52,568 nucleotides of DNA. Origin: Bacteroidetes bacterium QS_8_68_28. Its GTDB lineage: Bacteria > Bacteroidota > Rhodothermia > Rhodothermales > Salinibacteraceae. Below, piece after piece: positions 44,650-52,285 of this stretch. A program made the position numbers and the translations under genes. The notes under the pieces are model-generated. The model worked only from the letters and a program-made list of their open reading frames with translations, searched no databases and had not been told where the DNA came from. Where the stretch lies: positions 13,250 through 65,817 of the forward strand of contig PXTS01000034.1 of assembly GCA_003022485.1 (NCBI GenBank), given 5' to 3'. The first letter of the stretch is position 1. The number at the start of each line of letters is the position of its first letter.

Positions 44650-46062
44650 CTACTGGCTCATCTGCCTGAGCGCGCGGCGCAGGGCGGCCAGGCCCTTGTC
44701 GATCTCGCCCTGGGCGATCGTGAGCGGCGGGCGAAAGCGAATCGTGCGCACCCCGCAGCCCAGGAGCACGACCCCTTCCTCGAAGCAGAGATCTTTGAGG
44801 TGGTCGCGGTGCTCGGGGCTGGGCATGTCGAAGGCGCACATGAGGCCGCGCCCGCGCGGGTTTGTCACCGCCTCGTGCTCCTCAGCGAGCGCGCGCACCT
44901 CCGCCAGCAGGTGATCGCCCACCTGCGCCGCGTGGCCGACGAGCTCCTCCTCCTCGATGATTTCGAGGATGCGGTCGAAGCGCACCATGTCTACGATGTT
45001 GCCGCCCCAGGTGGAGTTGATGCGGCTGGGCACCTCGAAGACGTGGTCGTCCACCTCGTCGAGCTTTTCCCCCGCCAGCACGCCGCAGACCTGCGCCTTC
45101 TTGCCGAAGGCCAGGAGATCCGGGCGCACGCCCAGCGCCTGGTGCGCCCAGAATTCGCCCGTGATGCCGACGCCGCTCTGCACCTCGTCGAAAACCAGCA
45201 GGGCGTCGTGCTGGTGCGCCAGCTCCTTGAGCGCTTTCAGAAACTGCGGGCGGAAGTGGTTGTCCCCCCCCTCCCCCTGAATGGGCTCGCAGATGACGGC
45301 GGCGATCTGGTCTTTTCGCTCGTGGAAGTAGCGCTCGGCCTGGCGCAACGCCTCCTCCTCGCGGGCGGCCACGCGCTCGGTCTCGGCTTCATCCACAGGG
45401 AAGCGGAGCGCCGGGTTGGCTACGCGCGGCCAGTCGAAGGTCGGGAAGTGCTTCGTCTTGGCCGGGTCGGCGGTGTTGGTGAGGCTGAGCGTGTAGCCGG
45501 TGCGCCCGTGAAAGGCCTGGTCGAGGTGGAGCACCTGGTGGCCGACCTCGCGGCGGTAGCCTTTCTGGTAGTTTTTGCGCACCTTCCAGTCGAAGGCCGC
45601 CTTCAGGCAATTCTCCACCGCCAGCGCCCCCCCGCTTATGAAGAAGGCATACGGCAGATAGTCGGGAATTCCCACGCGGCTGAAGGTCTTCACGAAACGC
45701 CCCAGCAGCGGGGTGCGCACGTCCGAGTTCGTTATCTTGTTGACGGCGGCGCTCCAGAGGCGCTCTTTGAAGTTCGCGCCCGCCTGGTCGCCGGCCAGCT
45801 TGGGATGGTTCATGCCCAGCGGGCTGGAGGCGTAAAAGCCGAAGAGGTCGATGTACGTCTCGCCGGTGCGCTGGTCGACGAGCGTGGTGCCGCGGCTCTC
45901 CTCCATGTCCAGAATGAGCGGCATCATGCCCTCCGTCAGCAGGTGCCGGTCGAGGGTCTCTTCGGCGCGGCGCGCGGCCTCGGCACGTCCGGCGCGGGGC
46001 GCGTCGTGGAGCGACGCGTTGCCGGTCGAGCCGTTCTGCTGGGGAGCCTCCTTCGTTTTCAT
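44650..46062 (-). CDS. lat: L-lysine 6-aminotransferase
   Basis: 470 residues, class III aminotransferase. It matches L-lysine 6-transaminases: LYIDLFGFYASSPLGMNHP-type N-terminal region (TYIDLFGFYASSPLGMNHPK), AAVNKITNSDVRT, FISGGALAVENCLKAAFDWK, AFHGRTGYTLSLTNT, VFDEVQSGVG, and the PLP lysine in LLAFGKKAQVCG. It moves the epsilon-amino group of lysine to 2-oxoglutarate, giving aminoadipate semialdehyde. No aminoadipate semialdehyde dehydrogenase or beta-lactam or ectoine gene lies nearby, so the pathway is open. The ATG gives MKTKEAPQQNGS; the upstream frame is Arg-rich noise. Confidence 0.93.
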   Translation of the reverse strand: MKTKEAPQQNGSTGNASLHDAPRAGRAEAARRAEETLDRHLLTEGMMPLILDMEESRGTTLVDQRTGETYIDLFGFYASSPLGMNHPKLAGDQAGANFKERLWSAAVNKITNSDVRTPLLGRFVKTFSRVGIPDYLPYAFFISGGALAVENCLKAAFDWKVRKNYQKGYRREVGHQVLHLDQAFHGRTGYTLSLTNTADPAKTKHFPTFDWPRVANPALRFPVDEAETERVAAREEEALRQAERYFHERKDQIAAVICEPIQGEGGDNHFRPQFLKALKELAHQHDALLVFDEVQSGVGITGEFWAHQALGVRPDLLAFGKKAQVCGVLAGEKLDEVDDHVFEVPSRINSTWGGNIVDMVRFDRILEIIEEEELVGHAAQVGDHLLAEVRALAEEHEAVTNPRGRGLMCAFDMPSPEHRDHLKDLCFEEGVVLLGCGVRTIRFRPPLTIAQGEIDKGLAALRRALRQMSQ

Positions 46063-46115
46063 GGGTCGTGTGGAAATGCCGGCATAGAAAAAAGAGAGAA
46101 GGCGGTGGCCCGTTG

Positions 46116-46502
46116 CTACGCCGCTGCGTCCACCGGGTCCGCGAAGTCCTCTTCGCAAACGTTTTCTCCCTCCGCCACGGCTTCGCGGTCCACCTCGTCG
46201 AACACGTGCGCGAGGAGGTCGTCGTCGACCAAGTCGGCCACGCACATTTCGACCGTTTGCTGGTCGAGCGAAGCGACGATGCACATGTCTTCGACCCAGA
46301 AGTAGCGCCCCCCGCCGTGCTCTCCTGTTCGCGCGTGGCGGGCCATGCGCTCGCGGAGATACGACGGTGTCAGGAAGGTAGCGACGTACTCGCGGCCGTC
46401 TTCAAGACGCACGTACACGTCCGCGAAGTCGTTCTCGGGATCGGCTACGGGGCCGAAAACATCGACCACGTAGGCTTCGGTTTTTGCAGGTTCAATGTCC
46501 AT
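46116..46502 (-). CDS. Acidic protein of unknown function, possible toxin partner
   Basis: 128 residues, strongly acidic at the C-terminus (LVDDDLLAHVFDEVDREAVA). I recognise the general pattern DVYVRLEDGREYVATFLTPS and GRYFWVEDMCIVASLDQQTV from a widespread uncharacterised bacterial family but know no function. Its ATG overlaps the end of the RelE-like gene by 11 bp, so the two are translated together. The order (RelE-like protein first, acidic protein second) and the charge difference would suit a toxin with its neutraliser, but this is inference. Confidence 0.75.
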   Translation of the reverse strand: MDIEPAKTEAYVVDVFGPVADPENDFADVYVRLEDGREYVATFLTPSYLRERMARHARTGEHGGGRYFWVEDMCIVASLDQQTVEMCVADLVDDDLLAHVFDEVDREAVAEGENVCEEDFADPVDAAA

Positions 46503-46824
46503 AAATTCGCCTCAGCCTGCTGATGACCTGTCGTTGATTGCTCTTGTTAGAATATGCAACGACTTGGATGGTCCCGCCGATCCGACGAAAGTAGACCCTC
46601 GCTCCGCTACGCGACCGCGCTTCGAGGATGTCGCCAAAAATATTTTTCGTCCCAATGCCCGGATCGAGGTTGCCCTTTCTGATGCGCTCGATCAACCGGT
46701 TCGCGTCGCTGCGCAATCTTGCGTTGCCCTCGAACGTTTTCGAGGCCAGCTTCAGCAACCGCCCATCTTGCTTCACGCTCGAGCGAACGCGGAACGTATA
46801 TTCATTATCGTCAGGGAAGGCCAA
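46492..46824 (-). CDS. RelE/ParE-like small basic protein
   Basis: 110 residues, basic. The core (FEGNARLRSDANRLIERIRK, GNLDPGIGTKNIF, EARSRSGARVYFRRIGG, then VISRLRRIYGH) resembles the RelE/ParE-like fold of small mRNA-cleaving or gyrase-inhibiting toxins. A TTG at 46824 is the start that includes the EYTFRV strand; there is no ATG in the frame, and a later GTG would remove this strand. The gene is less GC-rich than its neighbours, which suggests transfer. It overlaps the acidic gene downstream by 11 bp. Confidence 0.75.
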   Translation of the reverse strand: MAFPDDNEYTFRVRSSVKQDGRLLKLASKTFEGNARLRSDANRLIERIRKGNLDPGIGTKNIFGDILEARSRSGARVYFRRIGGTIQVVAYSNKSNQRQVISRLRRIYGH

Positions 46825-47033
46825 CGTGTCGCTCCGTCGTTTCGATGTGCGGGAAACGTGGCCAAGACGTTCTTGCTATACTCATTGTAGGATTCGTACC
46901 CGCCGGCCCCATCGCGGGTTCGGCAACGCATGGCCGCGGCCCCGAGCCGCCAGCAGGAACGGGCCCCTGCTCCTTTCGTACCCGATGGACCCGCACGACG
47001 AGGCCTTTTCTTTACTTCCTCGCCCCCGAGCGA

Positions 47034-48053
47034 ATGCCTGACGCCGACCCCCACGCCGAGCCGAAAGCCCCCGGCGACATCGAACTCAAGAAAGCCCCGC
47101 AAGAGCCGCTCGCCCCCAGCAGCGACGGCCAGTCCGGCGATGGGGCCGCCGGCGGTGGACTGGAAGGAATGATCGACCTCCCGGTCGTGAAGAACCAGAA
47201 CAAAAACCGCCGCGGCCAGCGGCCCGAGTGGTTGCGCGTGAAGCTGCCCTACGGCGAGACCTACAAAAACGTCCTCGACACCGTTGAGGAACACGACCTG
47301 CACACCGTCTGCCAGAGCGCGCAGTGCCCCAACATGGGCGAGTGCTGGTCGAAGGGCACGGCCACGTTCATGATCCTGGGCGACGTGTGCACGCGCTCCT
47401 GCGGCTTCTGCGCCGTCAAAACGGGCCGCCCCGAGGAGGCGGGCCTGGACTGGGACGAGCCGCGCCGCGTGGCGAAGGCCGCTGCCAAGATGGACCTCAG
47501 CCACGCCGTCATCACCAGCGTCAACCGGGATGAGCGAGAGGACGGCGGCGCGCCGATCTTCGCGGAGGTCATTCGCAAGATCCGCGAGAAGCAGCCCGGC
47601 TGCACCGTCGAAGTTCTCACGCCCGACTTTCGCGGCATCGAGAGCGCCATCGAGACCGTCTTCGAGGCGGAGCCGGATCTCTTCAACCACAACGTCGAGA
47701 CGGTTCCGCGCCTCTATCGCCGCGTGCGTCCGCAGGCCGACTACGAACGCTCCCTGCGCGTCCTCGAAATGGCCAAGGACGCGGGCCTGCGCACCAAGAG
47801 CGGCATCATGGTGGGCCTCGGCGAGGAGCGCGACGAGGTACTCCAGATCATGGACGACTTCGTGGAGATCGGCCTCGACGTAATGACCATCGGGCAGTAC
47901 CTCCAGCCCAGCGAGATGCACCTGCCGGTGGAGAGCTTCGTGCCCCCGGAGATATTCGACTGGTACAAGGAAGTCGGCGAGGACAAGGGGCTCGACCACG
48001 TCGAGTCGAGCCCACTCACGCGCTCCAGCTACCACGCCGAGGAGCACGTTTGA
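47034..48053 (+). CDS. lipA: Lipoyl synthase
   Basis: 339 residues. It has both Fe-S cysteine sets: CQSAQCPNMGECW (auxiliary cluster) and CTRSCGFCAV (radical SAM cluster), plus SVNRDEREDGGA and the C-terminal YHAEEHV. The enzyme inserts two sulfur atoms into octanoyl groups on E2 and H proteins to make lipoate, the cofactor used by 2-oxoacid dehydrogenases such as the one whose E1 is at 11.2 kb. An unusual N-terminal extension of about 45 acidic and Ala-rich residues precedes the core. The ATG at 47034 is the first in frame after the toxin-like gene, which is divergent. Confidence 0.96.
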   Translation: MPDADPHAEPKAPGDIELKKAPQEPLAPSSDGQSGDGAAGGGLEGMIDLPVVKNQNKNRRGQRPEWLRVKLPYGETYKNVLDTVEEHDLHTVCQSAQCPNMGECWSKGTATFMILGDVCTRSCGFCAVKTGRPEEAGLDWDEPRRVAKAAAKMDLSHAVITSVNRDEREDGGAPIFAEVIRKIREKQPGCTVEVLTPDFRGIESAIETVFEAEPDLFNHNVETVPRLYRRVRPQADYERSLRVLEMAKDAGLRTKSGIMVGLGEERDEVLQIMDDFVEIGLDVMTIGQYLQPSEMHLPVESFVPPEIFDWYKEVGEDKGLDHVESSPLTRSSYHAEEHV

Positions 48054-48123
48054 TTGGAAGTTGGAAATTGACAATGGGTTCTCGGAGAACGTCTGGCTGG
48101 CGGGTTTCCCCCTCGCTCCTCCG

Positions 48124-48174
48124 GTAGCCCGAGGTGGTCGGTAGCCCGAGGTGGTCGATAGCCCGAAGTGGTCA
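48124..48174. repeat. Tandem array, 3 x 17 bp, with increasing divergence
   Basis: GTAGCCCGAGGTGGTCG, an identical second copy, and a third with three changes (ATAGCCCGAAGTGGTCA). A 7-bp periodic stretch follows the lipA stop (48052-48072: GATTGGA, AGTTGGA, AATTGAC). A loosely inverted version (TCAATCACCAGTTTTCAATC) lies just before the DUF4385 start, so the array is bracketed by degenerate inverted repeats. Confidence 0.92.
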
Positions 48175-48208
48175 ATTGCAAATTCTCAATCACCAGTTTT
48201 CAATCGAA

Positions 48209-48667
48209 GTGGCTGGCGAGTATGACCTCAACTTCCGCGAGCACCCCGAGGCGTTTCGCTTCCAGCATGGAGAGCAGGGCGTCTTCAAGGTCGAGCCGTA
48301 CAAGAGCGAAATCCTCCCGAACTGGCAGTACAAGGACGAATCTGCTGCCGAGGAATCGTCCGCCGCGATCTGGGAGCAGTTCATAGACTACCGCGCGGCG
48401 GAGGACTTCGTGGGGATGGACATGGCGCGCAAGTACCTCCAAATGGGCTTCACCCGCGCGATGCGCTACGCCAAGTACCCCGGCGGCCGGAAGTACGATG
48501 ACGACGGCCACGAAAACGAGCCCCAGACCTGGGCCGACGAGGAGAAACGCGAAGCCGCCGTCGTCTTCAAGTCAACGCTCGACGCGGCCAAAGACGACGA
48601 CACGTACCAGCGCCTGCGCGAGCGCCACAAGCGAGAGGTCTACGACCCCGACGCCAGCCCGATGTAG
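48209..48667 (+). CDS. DUF4385 protein
   Basis: 152 residues with a strongly conserved pattern: EYDLNFREHPEAFRFQHGEQ, GVFKVEPYKSEILPNWQYKD, FVGMDMARKYLQMGFTRAMR, YAKYPGGRKY. This matches the DUF4385 family, whose members are of unknown function; phage and bacterial members are known to me. I chose the GTG at 48209 because homology begins at once after it; the ATG at 48134 would place the tandem repeat inside the protein. No signal peptide or membrane segment. Confidence 0.85.
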   Translation: MAGEYDLNFREHPEAFRFQHGEQGVFKVEPYKSEILPNWQYKDESAAEESSAAIWEQFIDYRAAEDFVGMDMARKYLQMGFTRAMRYAKYPGGRKYDDDGHENEPQTWADEEKREAAVVFKSTLDAAKDDDTYQRLRERHKREVYDPDASPM

Positions 48668-48686
48668 GCGCCGGGGGCGCGGTTTC

Positions 48687-48753
48687 GGGGGTGGCGTTCG
48701 GGGGGTGGCGTTCTTCGCCAGACTGACGAACCGACGAACTGACGAACCGACGA
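48687..48753. repeat. Two tandem duplications between convergent genes
   Basis: GGGGGTGGCGTTC twice (48687-48713, the second copy with one extra G), then ACTGACGAACCGACGA twice perfectly (48722-48753). An 8-bp doublet (AACTTTCT, AACTTTCC) follows. They fill most of the 99-bp gap between the DUF4385 and hydrolase genes. Confidence 0.95.
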
Positions 48754-48766
48754 ACCTTCCAACTTT

Positions 48767-49423
48767 CTAACTTTCCGACCTGCGACGTTCAACCAGCCGT
48801 GCGAGCGTGTTGTCGTCGAGGCGGTGGCCGCCCTCGAAGCGCAATACGTCGTACGCCACGTCCGCCTCGTCGAGGCGCTTGCGTTGCGCCCCCATCCGCT
48901 GGGGCGGGACGTAGGCATCCTGCATGCCGGCCACGAGCGTCAGTTCGGGGCCGGCCAATGCAGCGGGCGTTACGTCGGGCGGGACGGCGCCGGCCCAGAG
49001 CGTGAGCGACTGGACGGAGTCGTCCCGCCCCAGCCGGCGGGCGGCCCAGCGCGCGGCGGTGGCGGCGCCCTGCGAGAAGCCCAGCACGTGCAGGGGCAAA
49101 GGGCGTTCTCCGAAAAGACGCTCCACCAGTGCATCAAGGTAGGCGAGGTAGTCGGCGATCTCGGCTTCGCGGTGCGCGCGGGTCATCCAGGAGGCCCCCA
49201 CCCGGCCGCGCGTGCCTTCTGGGTAGAAGCGGGAGAGCGCTTCCGGCGCGACGACGCAGCTGCCCGCCTCGACGACGGCCGCGAACTGCGCGGCGAAATC
49301 GTCGGCGCGCTGCCCGTAGCCGTGCAACACGACCCACGCGGCGCGCGCCTCGCCGGGCGGCGGGCCGGCGGTGTAGTAGCGCGCCGTGCGCCGAACGCGG
49401 AGCGTGTCTTCACGCAACTCCAT
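48767..49423 (-). CDS. Alpha/beta hydrolase (phospholipase/carboxylesterase family)
   Basis: 218 residues. The fold is that of small bacterial carboxylesterases/phospholipases: AWVVLHGYGQRADDFAAQF with the oxyanion loop, nucleophile Ser in HVLGFSQGAATAARWA, Asp in GMQDAYVPP and His in EGGHRLDD. Family members hydrolyse small esters or acyl-thioesters; substrate unknown. The ATG giving MELREDTLRV is the best start: an ATG 12 bp upstream would place the start inside a tandem repeat. No signal peptide, so probably cytoplasmic. Confidence 0.9.
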   Translation of the reverse strand: MELREDTLRVRRTARYYTAGPPPGEARAAWVVLHGYGQRADDFAAQFAAVVEAGSCVVAPEALSRFYPEGTRGRVGASWMTRAHREAEIADYLAYLDALVERLFGERPLPLHVLGFSQGAATAARWAARRLGRDDSVQSLTLWAGAVPPDVTPAALAGPELTLVAGMQDAYVPPQRMGAQRKRLDEADVAYDVLRFEGGHRLDDNTLARLVERRRSES

Positions 49424-49424
49424 G

Positions 49425-49459
49425 CACGACGGCATTTTCGAAACACGACGGCATTTTCG
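49425..49459. repeat. Tandem duplication, period 19, at the hydrolase 5' end
   Basis: CACGACGGCATTTTCG occurs twice, separated by AAA, directly upstream of the hydrolase start codon. A second, looser repeat of CGACGCTTCGC follows at about 49488-49520. Confidence 0.9.
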
Positions 49460-49696
49460 CAAAGAGAAACGGAGGCAAACCCGCAGCGACGCTTCGCCCC
49501 GCAAGAAAGCGACGCTTCGCAAGAAGATGCCATTTGAGAGACGCCGCTACGCGACCTCTGGGCAGCGGCTGTAACATCTTTGAACGAAGCCGCCCCGACT
49601 CTGAACGCCTGCGGCCCGCCCGGGTTTTGCCCTCCGAGGCTTGCCGGGCGGACTGCCCTCCCACCGACGTACCATCACCCCGTCACGCCCTTCCCC

Positions 49697-50056
49697 ATGC
49701 CCATCGTCAACCTCACCAACGTAACCGTCCGCCTCATTCCCGAGGACTACGACGAGAGCACCGATGTGGACGAAGCCATCTATGAAACTTTTGAGCCGTC
49801 GGACCGCCAGATCGAGGTCCAGACGCGCGGCGAGGAACATGAGGTGGACGGCGTGCCCATCGAGGTGACGTACGTGACCGGTGCCGACGGCCTGCCCGCG
49901 CCGGAAGACGGCATGTATTACATTGTCCCGCAGCCGGTGGCCAAGGTGTCGCAGCGCGCCGACCTCCTCACGCCCGACACCGGCCCCTCGGCCGTGCGCG
50001 ACGAGCGGGGCAAGGTCTACGCCTGTCGTCGCCTCTTCAGCGTGGTCGAGAAGTGA
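49697..50056 (+). CDS. Conserved hypothetical protein of a phage-associated family
   Basis: 119 residues. The pattern MPIVNLTNVTVRLI at the start, IEVTYVTGADGLPAPEDGMYYIV in the middle and a final segment DLLTPDTGPSAVRDERGKVY, then ACRRLFS, resembles a small family I know from phages and bacterial genomes. Its members usually begin KIVNLTPH; no function is established to my knowledge. Composition is acidic, and there is no signal or membrane segment. The ATG at 49697 gives the family start. About 270 bp of repeat-rich DNA lie upstream. Confidence 0.75.
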   Translation: MPIVNLTNVTVRLIPEDYDESTDVDEAIYETFEPSDRQIEVQTRGEEHEVDGVPIEVTYVTGADGLPAPEDGMYYIVPQPVAKVSQRADLLTPDTGPSAVRDERGKVYACRRLFSVVEK

Positions 50057-50148
50057 AAGGAAGTAGGGGGAGATCGTGGATGGTGGAGCCCCGTTGGCAG
50101 CCGGTCCGCTTCGTGCCCTGATACGCCTCCTTTGCGAGCGCAGCGAGC

Positions 50149-50718
50149 CTACGCTTCTTCCTGCGGGGCCGCGCGGTACTCCTCCAGGTACGTCATCGCA
50201 CCGGAGGGGTCGTCGGCAAGGTGGTAGAGCTCCCCGTGCTGTCGGCGGGCGAAGTCCTGGTCGTAGAGCTGCTCGAAAAAGCGGATCAGCGCGTCGTAGA
50301 AGCCGCCGGTGTTGACCAGCACGAGCGCCTTGCGGTGGTAGCCGAGCTGCTTGAGCGTGAGCACCTCCATGAATTCCTCGAGCGTGCCGAAGCCGCCGGG
50401 CAGGGCCACGAAGGCATCCGCGCGGCTGTACATCTCGGCCTTGCGCTCCTGCATCGTCCCGGTAACGACCATCTCGTCGGCCACATCGTAGGCCACGCCC
50501 TCTTTGTCACGCAACGCCTCGGGGATGACGCCGACGACACTGCCGCCCTGTTCGTGAACCGCTTCGGCGAGGCGCCCCATCAGGCCCACCTGCCCCCCGC
50601 CGTAGACCAGGCGGTGGCGCCCCTCGGCGAGCGCGCGGCCCATCGTCTCGGCCACCTCGAAGTAATCGTCGTCAATGTCGCTGCTGGAGGAGCAGTAGAC
50701 GCAAACCGTGTCGCTCAT
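50149..50718 (-). CDS. LOG-family protein (TIGR00730)
   Basis: 189 residues of the Lonely Guy family. It has VCVYCSSSSDIDDDYF at the N-terminus, LVYGGGQVGLMG, and the catalytic/binding motif LPGGFGTLEEFMEVLT. LOG enzymes release free cytokinin bases from riboside monophosphates in plants, and bacterial members are nucleoside-monophosphate phosphoribohydrolases; the physiological substrate in this organism is unknown. The ATG at 50718 gives MSDTVCVYCSSS. The gene lies 100 bp downstream of the NUDIX pseudogene on the same strand. Confidence 0.93.
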   Translation of the reverse strand: MSDTVCVYCSSSSDIDDDYFEVAETMGRALAEGRHRLVYGGGQVGLMGRLAEAVHEQGGSVVGVIPEALRDKEGVAYDVADEMVVTGTMQERKAEMYSRADAFVALPGGFGTLEEFMEVLTLKQLGYHRKALVLVNTGGFYDALIRFFEQLYDQDFARRQHGELYHLADDPSGAMTYLEEYRAAPQEEA

Positions 50719-50818
50719 GCGGTGGGGGAATGTTGGGAGGGCGCAGAGGGGGCCTTGCGCACGCTCCAAGCCGGTGCACGCTGCTGACCGGCACGCACTG
50801 CGACTCGCTTGAATGAGG

Positions 50819-51347
50819 CTACGCCTGCGTGCCGAACGGGGCTTCGCCGCGCTGGGAGAGCGCCTCGGGGTGGGTTTCAACGTACTGATCCAGGAGGTGA
50901 AAGGCAACCACCACGAGCGCATGCTGGATGCGACCGTCTCGCACGAGCCGGCCTCGCTCGGAGAGCGCGACGCGTTCGACCTCCAGCTCTTCCGCCCCGT
51001 CGGGCGCCGGGGTGCACTCCTGCTACGCGCTGGCGGCCAAAAACGGGTGGCAAGCGTTGCTCTGAATCGCAGGGTTGGGGTCCACCGCGCCGAGCGGGAT
51101 CACCTCACGGGCCGTGCAGCCGGCGGGGATTTCGAGCGTCACCGCCTCGGTGCCGGGGCGGTACTGGCGCACGCAGGCGAGGTTGCCGCCGGGCGTGACG
51201 GGCACGACGTTCCCTCGATCGGGCGCTTCGAGGACGAAGAAGTCGTGCGCCCGGCCGCTCTGCGGGGAGCGGGTGCGCCGGCACCGCACGCTGAACACGC
51301 GAAAAGTCGCTCTCCTCACGTTCCCCAATCGTCGTCCAAGATCGCAT
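50819..51347 (-). pseudogene. Decayed NUDIX hydrolase (ADP-ribose pyrophosphatase type)
   Basis: Pieces of one NUDIX protein can be read: SWTTIGEREESDFSR (one frame), then SGRAHDFFVLEAPDRGNVVP and RQYRPGTEAVTLEIPAG (next frame). CTAREVIPLGAVDPNPAIQS follows directly, and after an in-frame TAG (51023-51025) EELEVERVALSERGRLVRDG and HALVVVAFHLLDQYVE continue to a stop at 50819. Three lesions are visible: a frameshift near 51297-51306, loss of the whole NUDIX box (about 22 residues) at 51118/51119 where EIPAG joins CTAREV in frame, and the internal stop. The catalytic glutamates are gone, so the product cannot be active. Confidence 0.88.
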
Positions 51348-51401
51348 GGGCGCTCGGTAGGCGTTCGGGAACGGGTGCCCCCTCTCTTGCTCTACTTAAC
51401 C

Positions 51402-51527
51402 TTACGCGAGCGCGAAGAACAGGATCGCCAGAAGCAGGCCGTAGACGACGATCCACGGCACCGCGCGCCTCCAGAACGACGGGTTCGACGGCGGCGGGGC
51501 GTCGCGCTGGGGGGGGAGTTCGGGCAT
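51402..51527 (-). CDS. Small single-pass membrane protein
   Basis: 41 residues: a Pro-rich polar start (MPELPPQRDAPPPSNPSFW) and one membrane helix (AVPWIVVYGLLLAILFFALA) ending at the stop codon. The composition is that of a real small membrane protein rather than a shadow frame. No family recognised; function unknown. It lies just upstream of the NUDIX pseudogene on the same strand. Confidence 0.65.
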   Translation of the reverse strand: MPELPPQRDAPPPSNPSFWRRAVPWIVVYGLLLAILFFALA

Positions 51528-51656
51528 GACGCGAGGACCTCGGGGCAAGGGAAGCCGGCTATGCACCTCATTGAGCCGCCAGAAGCGCCGTGAAGGTAAC
51601 GCGCTCTCCGGCAGCATCGAATGAAAATGCCTCGAAGCCCGCCTCCAGCACGGCTG

Positions 51657-52214
51657 CTAGCCCCCTGCTGCTTCGCGTGCCCGTCGCGCCTGGCGCAGGT
51701 GGCGGCGCTGGTGCTGGAGCGTGCCCTCCAGCCACCCGCCGGCGCTGAGGCGCACGAAGCGGCTGGCCGGCGAGGCGACCCGCACAGCGGACCAGTCGCG
51801 CCCCGCAGCGGCGTCGGCGCAGGCGGCGAGGTCGTCCTGAAGCGCCGCGAACGCGCGCAGCGTGCGCTCCGGGTCGAGCGTTTCATCGGAGGGACGGTAC
51901 GCGCCGGGCGACGGCATCGTGAGCCAGTGATGCGGCTGCACAGCCCAGACGAACAGACGGTCGCGCAGGCCCAGGCGCGGTTCGGCGCCCGGCGCGGCGG
52001 CGGGGGCTGCTGCGAGGGCCGTTTCGAGCAACGCCACGAGCGGCTGCCCCGCTTCGAGGAGGTGGTCGAGACACTGCCCGACGGACCACGCGCCCTCGGT
52101 CGGCGCGCGGTTGAACGACCCGGACGAGCGACCGGCCGCAAGCGTTTCAGCCTCGCGCTCGCAGGCGCGGAACGCCTCCTGCCAGCGGTCCGGACGCGGG
52201 TCGGCGCGGCTCAC
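51657..52214 (-). CDS. DinB-family protein
   Basis: About 185 residues. The four-helix DinB pattern is visible: APTEGAWSVGQCLDHLLEAG (first metal His), HWLTMPSPGAYRPSD, and the C-terminal LEGTLQHQRRHLRQARR with two His residues. Family members are metal-binding proteins, some acting as thiol transferases, often stress-linked; no substrate can be assigned. I chose the GTG at 52214 (MSRADPRPDRWQEAF); the longer frame from 52379 overlaps the next gene and looks non-coding. Confidence 0.82.
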   Translation of the reverse strand: MSRADPRPDRWQEAFRACEREAETLAAGRSSGSFNRAPTEGAWSVGQCLDHLLEAGQPLVALLETALAAAPAAAPGAEPRLGLRDRLFVWAVQPHHWLTMPSPGAYRPSDETLDPERTLRAFAALQDDLAACADAAAGRDWSAVRVASPASRFVRLSAGGWLEGTLQHQRRHLRQARRAREAAGG

Positions 52215-52285
52215 AGGGCGTCGAGGAGAAACAAAAGAGCCTTCGGCGACAGAACACTCCGTATGCCCGACTGAACCATTCTCGA

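Noticed and set aside
50813-51529. Plus-strand open frame of 238 codons
   Set aside because: Antisense to the NUDIX pseudogene; readable NUDIX fragments lie on the minus strand.
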